Positions 1 through 4,845 of a DNA stretch of 5,588 nucleotides are shown one piece after another. Origin of the DNA: Haloarcula sp. (GTDB lineage: Archaea; Halobacteriota; Halobacteria; Halobacteriales; Haloarculaceae). Both the position numbers and the translations under genes were made by a program. Position 1 is the stretch's first letter; every line of letters begins with the position of its first letter. The DNA lies in contig JAQCNK010000292.1 of assembly GCA_028275075.1 (NCBI GenBank), forward strand, positions 1 to 5,588, in the 5' to 3' direction. The notes under the pieces are model-generated. The model did not search any database. It saw nothing but the letters and a program-made list of their open reading frames with translations, and was not told the origin of the DNA.

Positions 1-27
1 GGGAAAGAGCAGGTACAGCGTCGCCAC
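1..27 (-). CDS. Possible 5' end of a divergent gene (partial, unknown product)
   Basis: Read on the minus strand, a GTG at 27-25 opens a frame that continues to the window edge and encodes VATLYLLFP (V would be Met). This looks like the start of a hydrophobic, possibly membrane-inserted protein. The support is positional: the palindromic TATA-like sequence at 48-58 lies about 26 bp upstream of this GTG, the right spacing for a leaderless haloarchaeal transcript. Only nine codons are visible, so no family can be named. It could equally be chance, because this reading frame has no stop upstream within the 33 bases I checked. Confidence 0.3.
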
Positions 28-47
28 GGCCGGCAATCGACGGGCAG

Positions 48-58
48 GGTTTAAGTAT
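48..58. promoter_or_regulatory. TATA box, possibly bidirectional
   Basis: The sequence GGTTTAAGTAT is a typical haloarchaeal TATA element. Its centre is about 27 bp before the ATG at 81, so transcription should start at or next to that ATG, giving a leaderless mRNA. No Shine-Dalgarno is visible before the ATG, which agrees. The core TTTAA reads nearly the same on the other strand (TACTTAAACC), where a GTG lies about 26 bp away at 27. One box may therefore serve two divergent genes, although the leftward gene is only weakly supported. Confidence 0.65.
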
Positions 59-80
59 GCCACAACAACATTGACTCACA

Positions 81-911
81 ATGGGTCTCAAATGCTCCGT
101 CATCGGGCACAAGTACGGTGAGGCGGAAATCGAACGCGAACGGGAGGAACAAGGCAGCGAGGTTGTCATCACGATTGAGGAACGTGAGACCTGCGAGCGG
201 TGCGGAAAGACGCGTATCGTCTCCGAGAACAAGGAGGTGACTGCTATCGAGACGCCGTCGGAGATTGCCGGCGATATGCTCGATGACGATGCAGCAACGG
301 CAGATGAAGACGCGAATACGGCAAATCGGTCGGCCGAAGACGGTCCGGCGGATGATCTGGAGCCGGACGAACAGAACTCGACAACAGTCGGCGGGCACAA
401 CGAGGTGAACGACACCGCTGCCGACGCGGTGGAGCCCGAGACCGACGCGATGGAGTCTGAGGGCGACGACGCGGAGATTCTCGACGCCGAGTCGTCGGCT
501 GGCGGAGACAGTGAGCTTGAGGACCCGACCACAGCGGCCTCGATTACGGAGCCAGAGGAGACCGATCCCCCGCTTGACGCCGAAGAAGCGGCGGCCGCGA
601 CCGATCCGGAGTCGGACGATGGCATGATAATCGACGGCGACGACGGGGGGCCCGACGAAGACCGGCAACCGGGTGAGTGGCCGGCCGAACCCGAGGACAA
701 CGGCGACGACTGGACGCCAGCAACCAGTTCCGTGGACGACGGTGAGGAGTCAGACGTCGAACCGTTCGGCGGGAACGCCGTAACAGTCCCCAATGGGCAG
801 TTTCGCTGTCCCAACTGCGAGTTTACCACCGATGTGGCCTCCAGTTCGCTTCGAGCCGGCGATTTCTGCCCGGAGTGCCACAAGGGGGCACTCGTCAACA
901 CCGACGAATAA
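81..911 (+). CDS. Zinc-ribbon protein with long acidic linker (DUF7093-like)
   Basis: This 276-residue haloarchaeal protein has unknown function. The N-terminal ~55 residues form a compact, charged domain with C5, H10 and a CERC motif at 38-41, which could bind a metal ion. Residues ~60-240 are very rich in Asp, Glu, Ala, Gly and Pro. There is no lysine between K51 and K268 and only two arginines (R83, R195) between 51 and 242, so this part is probably disordered. The C-terminus is a zinc ribbon: CPNC at 243-246 and CPEC at 263-266. The start is fixed by the TATA box about 27 bp upstream and by the conserved-looking MGLKC opening. I recall such proteins being listed as DUF7093, but the number is from memory. 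No membrane segment or signal peptide is visible. A nucleic-acid or protein-binding adaptor role is possible but is only inference from the two Cys-rich ends. Confidence 0.9.
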   Translation: MGLKCSVIGHKYGEAEIEREREEQGSEVVITIEERETCERCGKTRIVSENKEVTAIETPSEIAGDMLDDDAATADEDANTANRSAEDGPADDLEPDEQNSTTVGGHNEVNDTAADAVEPETDAMESEGDDAEILDAESSAGGDSELEDPTTAASITEPEETDPPLDAEEAAAATDPESDDGMIIDGDDGGPDEDRQPGEWPAEPEDNGDDWTPATSSVDDGEESDVEPFGGNAVTVPNGQFRCPNCEFTTDVASSSLRAGDFCPECHKGALVNTDE

Positions 912-1052
912 ATCACCCGACGTCGCTTGGGGCGATGGCCCACCTGCTGGAGAGTCTTCACAATACTGCCCGTTTCACGACTTGCGCGGACGGCGGCGGC
1001 CTCGAAGATGGTGAACGCAAAGGGTAAGGCAGCCCCTTGCAAAACCACGCCC

Positions 1053-1445
1053 ATGCGAGAGTACAAGATGCGACGCGGCGAATACCTCGAAGACCGCGTC
1101 CCCGATATGGAAGCGTTCGTCGAGGAGTACTTCGGGCCGGTCACCGACACCGAGGAGCACAACGGCAGTGACCTCCTGGTCGTCGACGAACCCGAGAACC
1201 CAGTCTTCGAGCGCGTCGTTGCCGGGACTGTTGCCTACGGGAGCAAGAAAGACAAGTTGGCGCTCCACATCGATGAGCGCCCCGCCGAGGAAGTAATCGC
1301 TGAGGGTCACATCGACGCCGCCGAAGACGCCGTCAGCAAGAAGAACAACTTCCTTGAAGAGGCCACCGGACGCGACGCGAAGTCCCGCCGCGAATCACTG
1401 AAACGCGATGTTGAGGACGACGCCGATGCGCCAGACAACGTCTGA
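1053..1445 (+). CDS. DUF5611 family protein
   Basis: This is a 130-residue protein of unknown function conserved in haloarchaea. I recognise the opening MREYKMRRGEYLEDRVPDME, the central segment ending ENPVFERVVAGTV, the KKDKLALH strand and the FLEEATGRDAKSRR helix near the C-terminus as the DUF5611 pattern. The frame stays open upstream to 927, but residues encoded before 1053 (Trp/Arg/Cys-rich, not acidic) look non-coding, and the family begins at MxEYKMRRG. A weak TATA-like AAGGGTAAGG at about 1020-1029 lies near the right distance for a leaderless start, and no Shine-Dalgarno is seen. The C-terminal ~20 residues are charged and probably flexible. It follows the zinc-ribbon gene by 141 bp on the same strand, so cotranscription is possible but not required. 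The protein is small, soluble and without Cys motifs or catalytic signatures that I can identify. Confidence 0.88.
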   Translation: MREYKMRRGEYLEDRVPDMEAFVEEYFGPVTDTEEHNGSDLLVVDEPENPVFERVVAGTVAYGSKKDKLALHIDERPAEEVIAEGHIDAAEDAVSKKNNFLEEATGRDAKSRRESLKRDVEDDADAPDNV

Positions 1446-1589
1446 GGCGGATTAGCCTGTGTTGCCGCACTCGTTCGTACGGTGACAGCTGGCAGCATGA
1501 CGTGCCGGCCAGTATCTTCGATGATAATCTGCCGACATGCATAAATAGTAACGTGCCATTCTTTCACATACGCCCCACTGGAGGCGAAC

Positions 1590-1597
1590 AAAAGTAT
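1590..1597 (+). promoter_or_regulatory. Candidate TATA box for an untranslated transcript
   Basis: AAAAGTAT is preceded by GGCGAAC, which resembles a BRE-plus-TATA arrangement. A transcript would start near 1617-1624, inside the left arm of the long palindrome. No acceptable coding start follows at leaderless distance, so if the promoter is real the product is likely non-coding. This is a weak, sequence-only call. Confidence 0.25.
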
Positions 1598-1603
1598 CCG
1601 GAC

Positions 1604-1686
1604 TATACGGGTCGACAGAACGATTGATAGAATTCGGCTCGCCAGACCCCGGCGAATATCTATCAGGGCTTCTGTCGACCCGTCTA
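1604..1686. repeat. 83-bp imperfect palindrome (MITE-like or structured RNA)
   Basis: The outer arms are TATACGGGTCGACAGAA (1604-1620) and the reverse complement of TAGACGGGTCGACAGAA (1670-1686): 17 bp with one mismatch, of which 13 bp are perfect. Inside is a second stem, TGATAGAATTCG on the left against TGATAGATATTCG read from the right, with one bulged base, closing on a GC-rich loop. A 4-nt internal bulge separates the two stems. No transposase or clear target-site duplication is visible. It may be a small non-autonomous insertion, a structured transcript or a bidirectional transcription stop between convergent genes. Confidence 0.75.
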
Positions 1687-1778
1687 CCGACGTACCCTGC
1701 CCCCTGCGGGGTCGTCCTCTGTCATAGTTTGTCCGCTCCGCCGGAAGCGGATCCAATCCGGCACCGGTGGCACGTCCG

Positions 1779-1801
1779 TTTTTGCCGGTGTCACGACCGG
1801 C
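1779..1801. terminator. T-run plus stem-loop, possible terminator
   Basis: A T5 run (1779-1783) is followed directly by a perfect 6-bp stem-loop, GCCGGT-GTCACG-ACCGGC (1784-1801). Archaeal RNA polymerase can stop at T-runs in the non-template strand without a hairpin, so this could end rightward transcripts from the DUF5611 side. The order (T-run before the hairpin) is not that of a bacterial intrinsic terminator, and the run is short, so confidence is low. Confidence 0.25.
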
Positions 1802-1804
1802 ATC

Positions 1805-1833
1805 GTACGGTCAGTTGTAACCCAGTGCCGTTA
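1805..1833. repeat. Half-copy of the palindromic repeat, abutting the permease stop
   Basis: The 15-mer TACGGTCAGTTGTAA (1806-1820) is identical to the reverse complement of the right arm of the palindromic element at 3812-3826. Similarity continues for about 14 more bases (10 identical, through CCA.T.CCG..AT). The repeat ends 2-3 bases from the permease stop codon. A matching second arm is not present nearby, so this looks like a solo end or a decayed copy. Confidence 0.7.
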
Positions 1834-1835
1834 TA

Positions 1836-2735
1836 TCAGTCCACGAGTCCGTAGCCACGCTTGACCAGTGCGATGTCCAGTGCGATGACGACGACGGTCA
1901 ACCCGGTGAGCACGGCGAGCGAGAGGTCCGGCGAGAGGTCCGTAGCCTCCGGAATGACCCCGTAGCGGACGCCGTTTACCATATACACCATCGGGTTCAG
2001 GAGCGTCACGTCCCGCCAGACGCCCGATAGCGCCGACAGCGGGTAGAAGACGGCGCCGAAAAATACCAGCGGGCGGATAATGAACTGGTTCATCACGGTC
2101 AGGTAGTCGAAGTCACGCGCCCAGAGGCCGCCGATGACACCGAAGGCGGCAAACAGCGTCGGGATGACGATCATGAACGCGACCAAGTAGAACGGGTTAG
2201 CGACTGTCACCGATGTGAAAACGAGGCCGACGCCCCAGATGATACAACCAACGACAATCCCTCGCAGTGACGAGGCGGCGACGTAGGCCAGCACCATCTC
2301 TGTGTGTGAGAGCGGTGAGGTCAGGACCTCGTGAATGTATTCGTTCCATCTGCCGTGGAAGATCGAAAACGAGGCGTTCTCGAAGGCGTTCGATATCATC
2401 CCCAACACGACAAGCCCAGGCAGAATGAAGAGAATGTAGCCAGCGCCGCCGAAGGCGTTGGGATCGCCGCCGCTGATACGCTCCCCGAGGACGACACCGA
2501 AGACGGTGAAATAGAGGACGTTCGTGATCATCGGTGGGAGGAACGTGTTGCGCGGCCGGCGGACGTACCGTAATATTTCGCGGTGTAGGAGCGTCCAGAG
2601 GCCGACGAGACGAGCGCGAATGCCTGTCGGGGCACCGCGCTGGTCGGCGGTCGCTGTGTCGGCGGCGCTGGCCGCGCCACCGTCGGTCAGCCGCCCGTCG
2701 TGTCCATCATCGCCTGCCGGGTGGTCGCGGCTCAC
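1836..2735 (-). CDS. ABC-2 type transporter permease (YadH-like)
   Basis: This is a 299-residue membrane subunit of an ABC exporter. After a hydrophilic Asp/Ala/Gly-rich N-terminus (~1-40) come a short amphipathic stretch (LWTLLHREILRYVRRPRN, ~46-63) and about six membrane segments near 64-86, 98-118, 146-174, 181-204, 216-234 and 272-293. The pattern NTFLPPMITNVLYF, FILPGLV, RPLVFFGAVFYPLS and LLNPMVYMVNGVRYG matches ABC-2 permeases of the E. coli YadH/DrrB type. The GTG start overlaps the ATPase stop as GTGA. A perfect Shine-Dalgarno, GGAGGTG (2747-2741), lies 5 nt before it, which decides the start. The protein should pair with the upstream-encoded ATPase. The substrate cannot be told from sequence; relatives include drug, lipid and polysaccharide exporters. 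Confidence 0.95.
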   Translation of the reverse strand: MSRDHPAGDDGHDGRLTDGGAASAADTATADQRGAPTGIRARLVGLWTLLHREILRYVRRPRNTFLPPMITNVLYFTVFGVVLGERISGGDPNAFGGAGYILFILPGLVVLGMISNAFENASFSIFHGRWNEYIHEVLTSPLSHTEMVLAYVAASSLRGIVVGCIIWGVGLVFTSVTVANPFYLVAFMIVIPTLFAAFGVIGGLWARDFDYLTVMNQFIIRPLVFFGAVFYPLSALSGVWRDVTLLNPMVYMVNGVRYGVIPEATDLSPDLSLAVLTGLTVVVIALDIALVKRGYGLVD

Positions 2736-3676
2736 GCCGACACCTCCGCGTATTCGCGGTCGTCTCGGGTGAGGTCGACGAACACCTCTTCGAGCGAGGC
2801 CCGTCGGATGTCGAGCGAGGTGACCGTGTGGCCCTGTCGTTCGAGGGCACGCATGAGCGCCGGCGCTGTCTGACTCCCGCCGGCGGCCGTCACGGAGAGA
2901 CCGTCGTCGGTGACAGCCACTTCGGTGACACCCTCAACGTCGAGTTGCGGCGCGGTCGGGATCGGATCGGCCAGTTCGATGTCGATGGTATCGGTCCCTC
3001 TGGACATCAGGTCGTCCGGGGCAGCGACCTCGACTTTCCGCCCGGAATCCATGATTGCGACCCGGTCACAGAGCCGCTCGGCCTCTTCGATGTAGTGGGT
3101 AGTGAGCAGGATAGTGGTCCCTGCGTCGTTCATGCGGTTGATGATCTCCCAGAGGTCGTGGCGCAACTGGACATCCACGCCGGCAGTGGGTTCGTCCAGT
3201 ATCAGCAGATCCGGATTCGAGACGAGTGCACGAGCGAGGACGAACCGGCGTTTCATCCCGCCGGAGAGCCAGTCGAACCGGGTGTCGCGTTTCTCCCAGA
3301 TGCCGACGGTCTTGAGGGCCTCTTCGGCTCGCCGCCGAGCGTCCGCACTACCAATCCCGTGGTAACCGGCCTTGTGCTCAAGAACTTCGATGATGGGGAA
3401 AAAGCGGTCAACGTTGAACTCCTGGGGCGCTAGGCCGATGCGGTCACGGGCCTCGCGGTAGTCGTCCTCGACATCGAAACCGAACACTTCTGCGCTGCCG
3501 CTATCCTTGTGCACGAGGCCGACAAGCGCGTTGATAAACGTCGTCTTGCCAGCGCCGTTCGGTCCCAAGAGCCCGAAGAACTCGCCGCGGTCGACGGTCA
3601 GGTCGAGACCATCTAGCGCCTGCACGTCACCGTAGCTCTTGCGTAGCTCCCGTGTTCGAATCGCCGGTTCGGTCAT
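2732..3676 (-). CDS. ABC transporter ATP-binding protein (YadG/DrrA-like)
   Basis: This 314-residue cytoplasmic ATPase energises the downstream permease. All nucleotide-binding motifs are intact: Walker A GPNGAGKTT (38-46), Q-loop Gln85 in LAPQEFNVD, signature LSGGM (137-141), Walker B LLILDEP (157-163), D-loop AGVD (165-168) and switch His194. The C-terminal ~90 residues form the extra domain typical of DrrA/NodI-type exporters, ending in the characteristic SLEEVFVDLT (294-303). The APQEFN segment is shared with E. coli YadG, as I recall it. The frame is open to 3709, but the ATG at 3676 gives the natural MTEPAIRTRELRKSYG opening. The TATA-like CTTTTCGG (3706-3699) is about 27 bp upstream, so the mRNA is probably leaderless. 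It is the first gene of a two-gene operon. Confidence 0.96.
   Translation of the reverse strand: MTEPAIRTRELRKSYGDVQALDGLDLTVDRGEFFGLLGPNGAGKTTFINALVGLVHKDSGSAEVFGFDVEDDYREARDRIGLAPQEFNVDRFFPIIEVLEHKAGYHGIGSADARRRAEEALKTVGIWEKRDTRFDWLSGGMKRRFVLARALVSNPDLLILDEPTAGVDVQLRHDLWEIINRMNDAGTTILLTTHYIEEAERLCDRVAIMDSGRKVEVAAPDDLMSRGTDTIDIELADPIPTAPQLDVEGVTEVAVTDDGLSVTAAGGSQTAPALMRALERQGHTVTSLDIRRASLEEVFVDLTRDDREYAEVSA
2741..2747 (-). promoter_or_regulatory. Shine-Dalgarno of the permease gene
   Basis: On the minus strand GGAGGTG sits 5 nt before the GTG start at 2735, inside the end of the ATPase gene. It matches the archaeal 16S rRNA 3' end (CACCUCC). It is the only clear Shine-Dalgarno I found in the window, in keeping with its place as an internal operon gene, and it fixes the GTG start. 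Confidence 0.85.
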
Positions 3677-3698
3677 TACCAGCCTTATCGGGTCGATA

Positions 3699-3706
3699 CC
3701 GAAAAG
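3699..3706 (-). promoter_or_regulatory. Promoter of the ABC operon
   Basis: CTTTTCGG read on the minus strand is a plausible haloarchaeal TATA element centred about 27 bp from the ATPase ATG (3676). This predicts a leaderless transcript. No other candidate with this spacing is visible. Confidence 0.5.
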
Positions 3707-3738
3707 CACAGTGAAGCCGGTGAGCCGCGGCGACGCAT

Positions 3739-3832
3739 CTGACTCATACGGTCGGTTGTAACGATGTACCGGTGATTTGCTGGGTCGGATCTGGCAAATC
3801 CCGGTAATGGCTTACAACTGACCGTATCAGTA
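3739..3832. repeat. MITE-like palindromic element between sepF and the ABC operon
   Basis: The left arm ATACGGTCGGTTGTAA (3746-3761) pairs with TTACAACTGACCGTAT (3812-3827) at 15 of 16 positions. After a 5-nt unpaired zone the stem resumes with TACCGG, a one-base bulge, then GATTTGC (3774-3780) against GCAAATC (3794-3800). The loop is 13 nt. The outer ends (CTGACTC and CAGTAG) extend the pairing loosely. The element fills most of the 158-bp gap and ends about 2 bases from the sepF stop. No direct target duplication is evident. It could act as the sepF 3' end signal, an insertion remnant, or both. Confidence 0.8.
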
Positions 3833-3834
3833 GC

Positions 3835-4194
3835 TTATTGCCCGAGCCGTTCCCGCGAGACGCTGACCCCGGCGGGCGTGATGATGAGTTGGTCGTCGTC
3901 CTTCTGGACGATATCGCCACCGACCTCGTCGGCGACCTGTTTGAGTTCGTCGCTGATTTGTTCCATCGTGGTGTCCTGTGTCGAGTGGCGAACGATATCT
4001 GCCACTACGATATCGCCGTCGTAGATGGCGTCCTTGATATCCATAGCGTCGGAAGAGCCGCCTATTCGGGCGATCTTGACCTGTCGGTCGGACTCCACAC
4101 TTGCAGCGTCGACGGTATCGGCTTTCAGTTCGACGTAGTCGTCAGCCTGCCGAGACGTCCCTGACTCACCAAGAATCTTGCTCATAAGTCCCAT
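3835..4194 (-). CDS. sepF: Cell division protein SepF (FtsZ membrane anchor)
   Basis: This is a 119-residue archaeal SepF. In haloarchaea (Haloferax volcanii HVO_0392, from memory) SepF recruits FtsZ1 to the membrane at midcell and is needed for division. The start MGLMSKILG is the usual short amphipathic helix that inserts in the membrane. A variable linker (~10-38) follows, then the SepF core (~39-119) with VKIARIGGSSDAMDIKDAIYD, DIVVADIVRHSTQDTTMEQI and the closing segment VGGDIVQKDDDQLIITPAGV. The frame is open to 4224, but that extension (MKRVAPASLS) reads through a palindrome and would bury the membrane helix, so I chose the ATG at 4194. The length matches archaeal SepF. The gene lies 75 bp after the PUA gene on the same strand and appears to have its own promoter. 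No ftsZ is present in this window. Confidence 0.95.
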   Translation of the reverse strand: MGLMSKILGESGTSRQADDYVELKADTVDAASVESDRQVKIARIGGSSDAMDIKDAIYDGDIVVADIVRHSTQDTTMEQISDELKQVADEVGGDIVQKDDDQLIITPAGVSVSRERLGQ

Positions 4195-4200
4195 AGACAG

Positions 4201-4223
4201 TGAAGCGGGCGCTACCCGCTTCA
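4201..4223. promoter_or_regulatory. Perfect inverted repeat upstream of sepF, candidate operator
   Basis: TGAAGCGGG (4201-4209) and CCCGCTTCA (4215-4223) form a perfect 9-bp inverted repeat with a 5-nt spacer (CGCTA). It lies 7-29 bp before the sepF ATG, just inside the TATA-like region at 4219-4229. This is the position of an archaeal repressor site. On RNA it would be a strong hairpin, so it could also be the 3' end structure of the PUA-gene mRNA, but no T-run follows on the minus strand. Confidence 0.6.
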
Positions 4224-4229
4224 ACTTTT
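4219..4229 (-). promoter_or_regulatory. Candidate sepF promoter
   Basis: On the minus strand AAAAGTTGAAG, preceded by a GACG-containing BRE-like stretch, is the most AT-rich segment in the 75-bp gap. It is centred about 30 bp before the sepF ATG. This predicts a leaderless or very short leader mRNA. It overlaps the outer end of the inverted repeat at 4201-4223. Confidence 0.4.
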
Positions 4230-4269
4230 CGTCGGACGGGATACGCTGGCGGCAGTGCTAGGCCGAGGA

Positions 4270-4752
4270 CTAAACCGAGAACTCGAAGAGATCATCGCCC
4301 ACGTGGTGGATGGATTTCACGACTTTCCCCGAGGAACCGACCATATCCGACCCGTCGGCCATTGCCCGGCCGATGGCGAGGAACTTCCCGTGGGCCTCCT
4401 CGTTGATAGCCACGAGGTCGCCTTCGGTGATGTCGTCGTCGGCCTCGGTGATGCCCGGCCGCATGATGTCGGCGCCGTCAGAGACGAACGAGATTGCACC
4501 AGTGTCGACGGTGACAGTGTGTTTCTCCGGCGGGTGTGCGTTGGCCCCCTGGACCGTGAGGAACGGTTCGTCGTCCGCGACGTAGAGGACGTACGGCTCC
4601 CCGTCAACGAGGACGACATCCCAGTCGCTGTCTTCGAACTCGGCTTTCTCGAAGCTGTCGGCCGCCAGTTCGACGCCAAGGTTGTCCGCGACTGCGTCGG
4701 CGATGTCGTCGACTGCGTCCGAGCGGAGATGGTGGCGTGATTTGACCTTCAT
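4270..4752 (-). CDS. PUA domain RNA-binding protein (MCT-1-like)
   Basis: This 160-residue protein has the layout of archaeal pre-PUA/PUA proteins related to eukaryotic MCT-1. An N-terminal domain (~1-75; MKVKSRHHLRSDAVDDIADA, then YVLYVADDEPFLTVQG) precedes a PUA domain (~77-155) with the typical TVDTGAISFVSDGADIMRPGI strand-loop, GDLVAINEEAHGKFLAIGRA and the closing GKVVKSIHHVGDDLFEF. PUA domains bind structured RNA. In MCT-1 relatives the role is in tRNA or ribosome handling during initiation and recycling, but the archaeal function is inferred. The ATG at 4752 gives a family-like start, no Shine-Dalgarno precedes it, and CGCTTACCCG (4786-4777) may be a weak TATA region. It lies upstream of sepF on the same strand and is divergent from the BtuF-like gene across 93 bp. 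Confidence 0.92.
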   Translation of the reverse strand: MKVKSRHHLRSDAVDDIADAVADNLGVELAADSFEKAEFEDSDWDVVLVDGEPYVLYVADDEPFLTVQGANAHPPEKHTVTVDTGAISFVSDGADIMRPGITEADDDITEGDLVAINEEAHGKFLAIGRAMADGSDMVGSSGKVVKSIHHVGDDLFEFSV

Positions 4753-4776
4753 ACGACCGTTTCGGCGGCCGTAGCG

Positions 4777-4786
4777 GGTAAGCGTA
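4777..4786 (-). promoter_or_regulatory. Weak candidate promoter of the PUA gene
   Basis: The minus-strand sequence CGCTTACCCG is centred about 29 bp before the ATG at 4752, where a haloarchaeal TATA element is expected. It is not AT-rich, so the call rests mainly on position. Confidence 0.3.
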
Positions 4787-4810
4787 ACGAACGATGACCG
4801 ACCGGACGAC

Positions 4811-4824
4811 GCGAATCTTTAGGT
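4811..4824 (+). promoter_or_regulatory. Promoter of the BtuF-like gene
   Basis: GCGAAT (4811-4816) resembles a BRE and CTTTAGGT (4817-4824) a haloarchaeal TATA box. The box is centred about 26 bp before the ATG at 4846, so the mRNA should be leaderless. Two short inverted repeats follow directly: GTCCG-GG-CGGAC (4823-4834) and GGACG-TAG-CGTCC (4831-4843). They could bind a regulator that blocks or activates initiation. Confidence 0.6.
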
Positions 4825-4845
4825 CCGGGCGGACGTAGCGTCCCT

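Larger units (their letters stand above)
1446..1835. other. 390-bp intergenic region rich in hairpins, no convincing gene
   Basis: This gap lies between the convergent DUF5611 gene and ABC permease gene. It holds TATA-like sequences at 1540-1548 (CATAAATAG) and 1590-1597 (AAAAGTAT), the long imperfect palindrome at 1604-1686, and a GC-rich hairpin around 1690-1720 with a CCCC/GGGG stem. It also holds a CCGCT/AGCGG stem near 1733-1750, a T5 run at 1779-1783, a GCCGGT/ACCGGC stem-loop at 1784-1801 and half of a repeat at 1805-1833. Reading frames here encode Arg/Ser/Pro-rich, non-acidic peptides unlike haloarchaeal proteins. The region could hold 3' ends, remnants of small mobile elements or a small RNA. 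Confidence 0.6.

Noticed and set aside
51..668. 205-codon minus-strand frame opposite the zinc-ribbon gene
   Set aside because: Its Arg/Val/Leu-rich product lacks the acidic composition of haloarchaeal proteins, and it is antisense to the acidic linker, where repeated GAC/GAG codons leave the antisense frame open.
1470..1490. TACGGTGACAGCTG as another copy of the TACGGTCAGTTG repeat
   Set aside because: Only the first six bases match exactly and the similarity does not extend, so it is most likely chance.
1307..1756. 149-codon minus-strand frame across the DUF5611 end and the gap
   Set aside because: It is Ser/Arg-rich, antisense to the DUF5611 C-terminus and without family resemblance or promoter support.
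1624..1854. 76-codon plus-strand frame in the intergenic region
   Set aside because: The start would be a TTG inside the long palindrome, the product is Pro/His/Arg/Ser-rich, and it runs into the 3' end of the permease gene.
2534..3433. 299-codon open frame on the plus strand opposite the ABC genes
   Set aside because: It is Arg-rich, overlaps the complete and motif-bearing ATPase gene on the other strand, and resembles no family. It is a shadow caused by GC-rich codon use.
1805..3832. Composite transposon carrying the ABC genes
   Set aside because: No transposase, no target duplications and only one full element plus a half copy. The bracketing is kept as a finding but does not support a transposon call.
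4195..4224. Ten-residue N-terminal extension of SepF
   Set aside because: It would be encoded by the inverted repeat, and SepF proteins begin with the amphipathic helix seen at MGLMSKILG.
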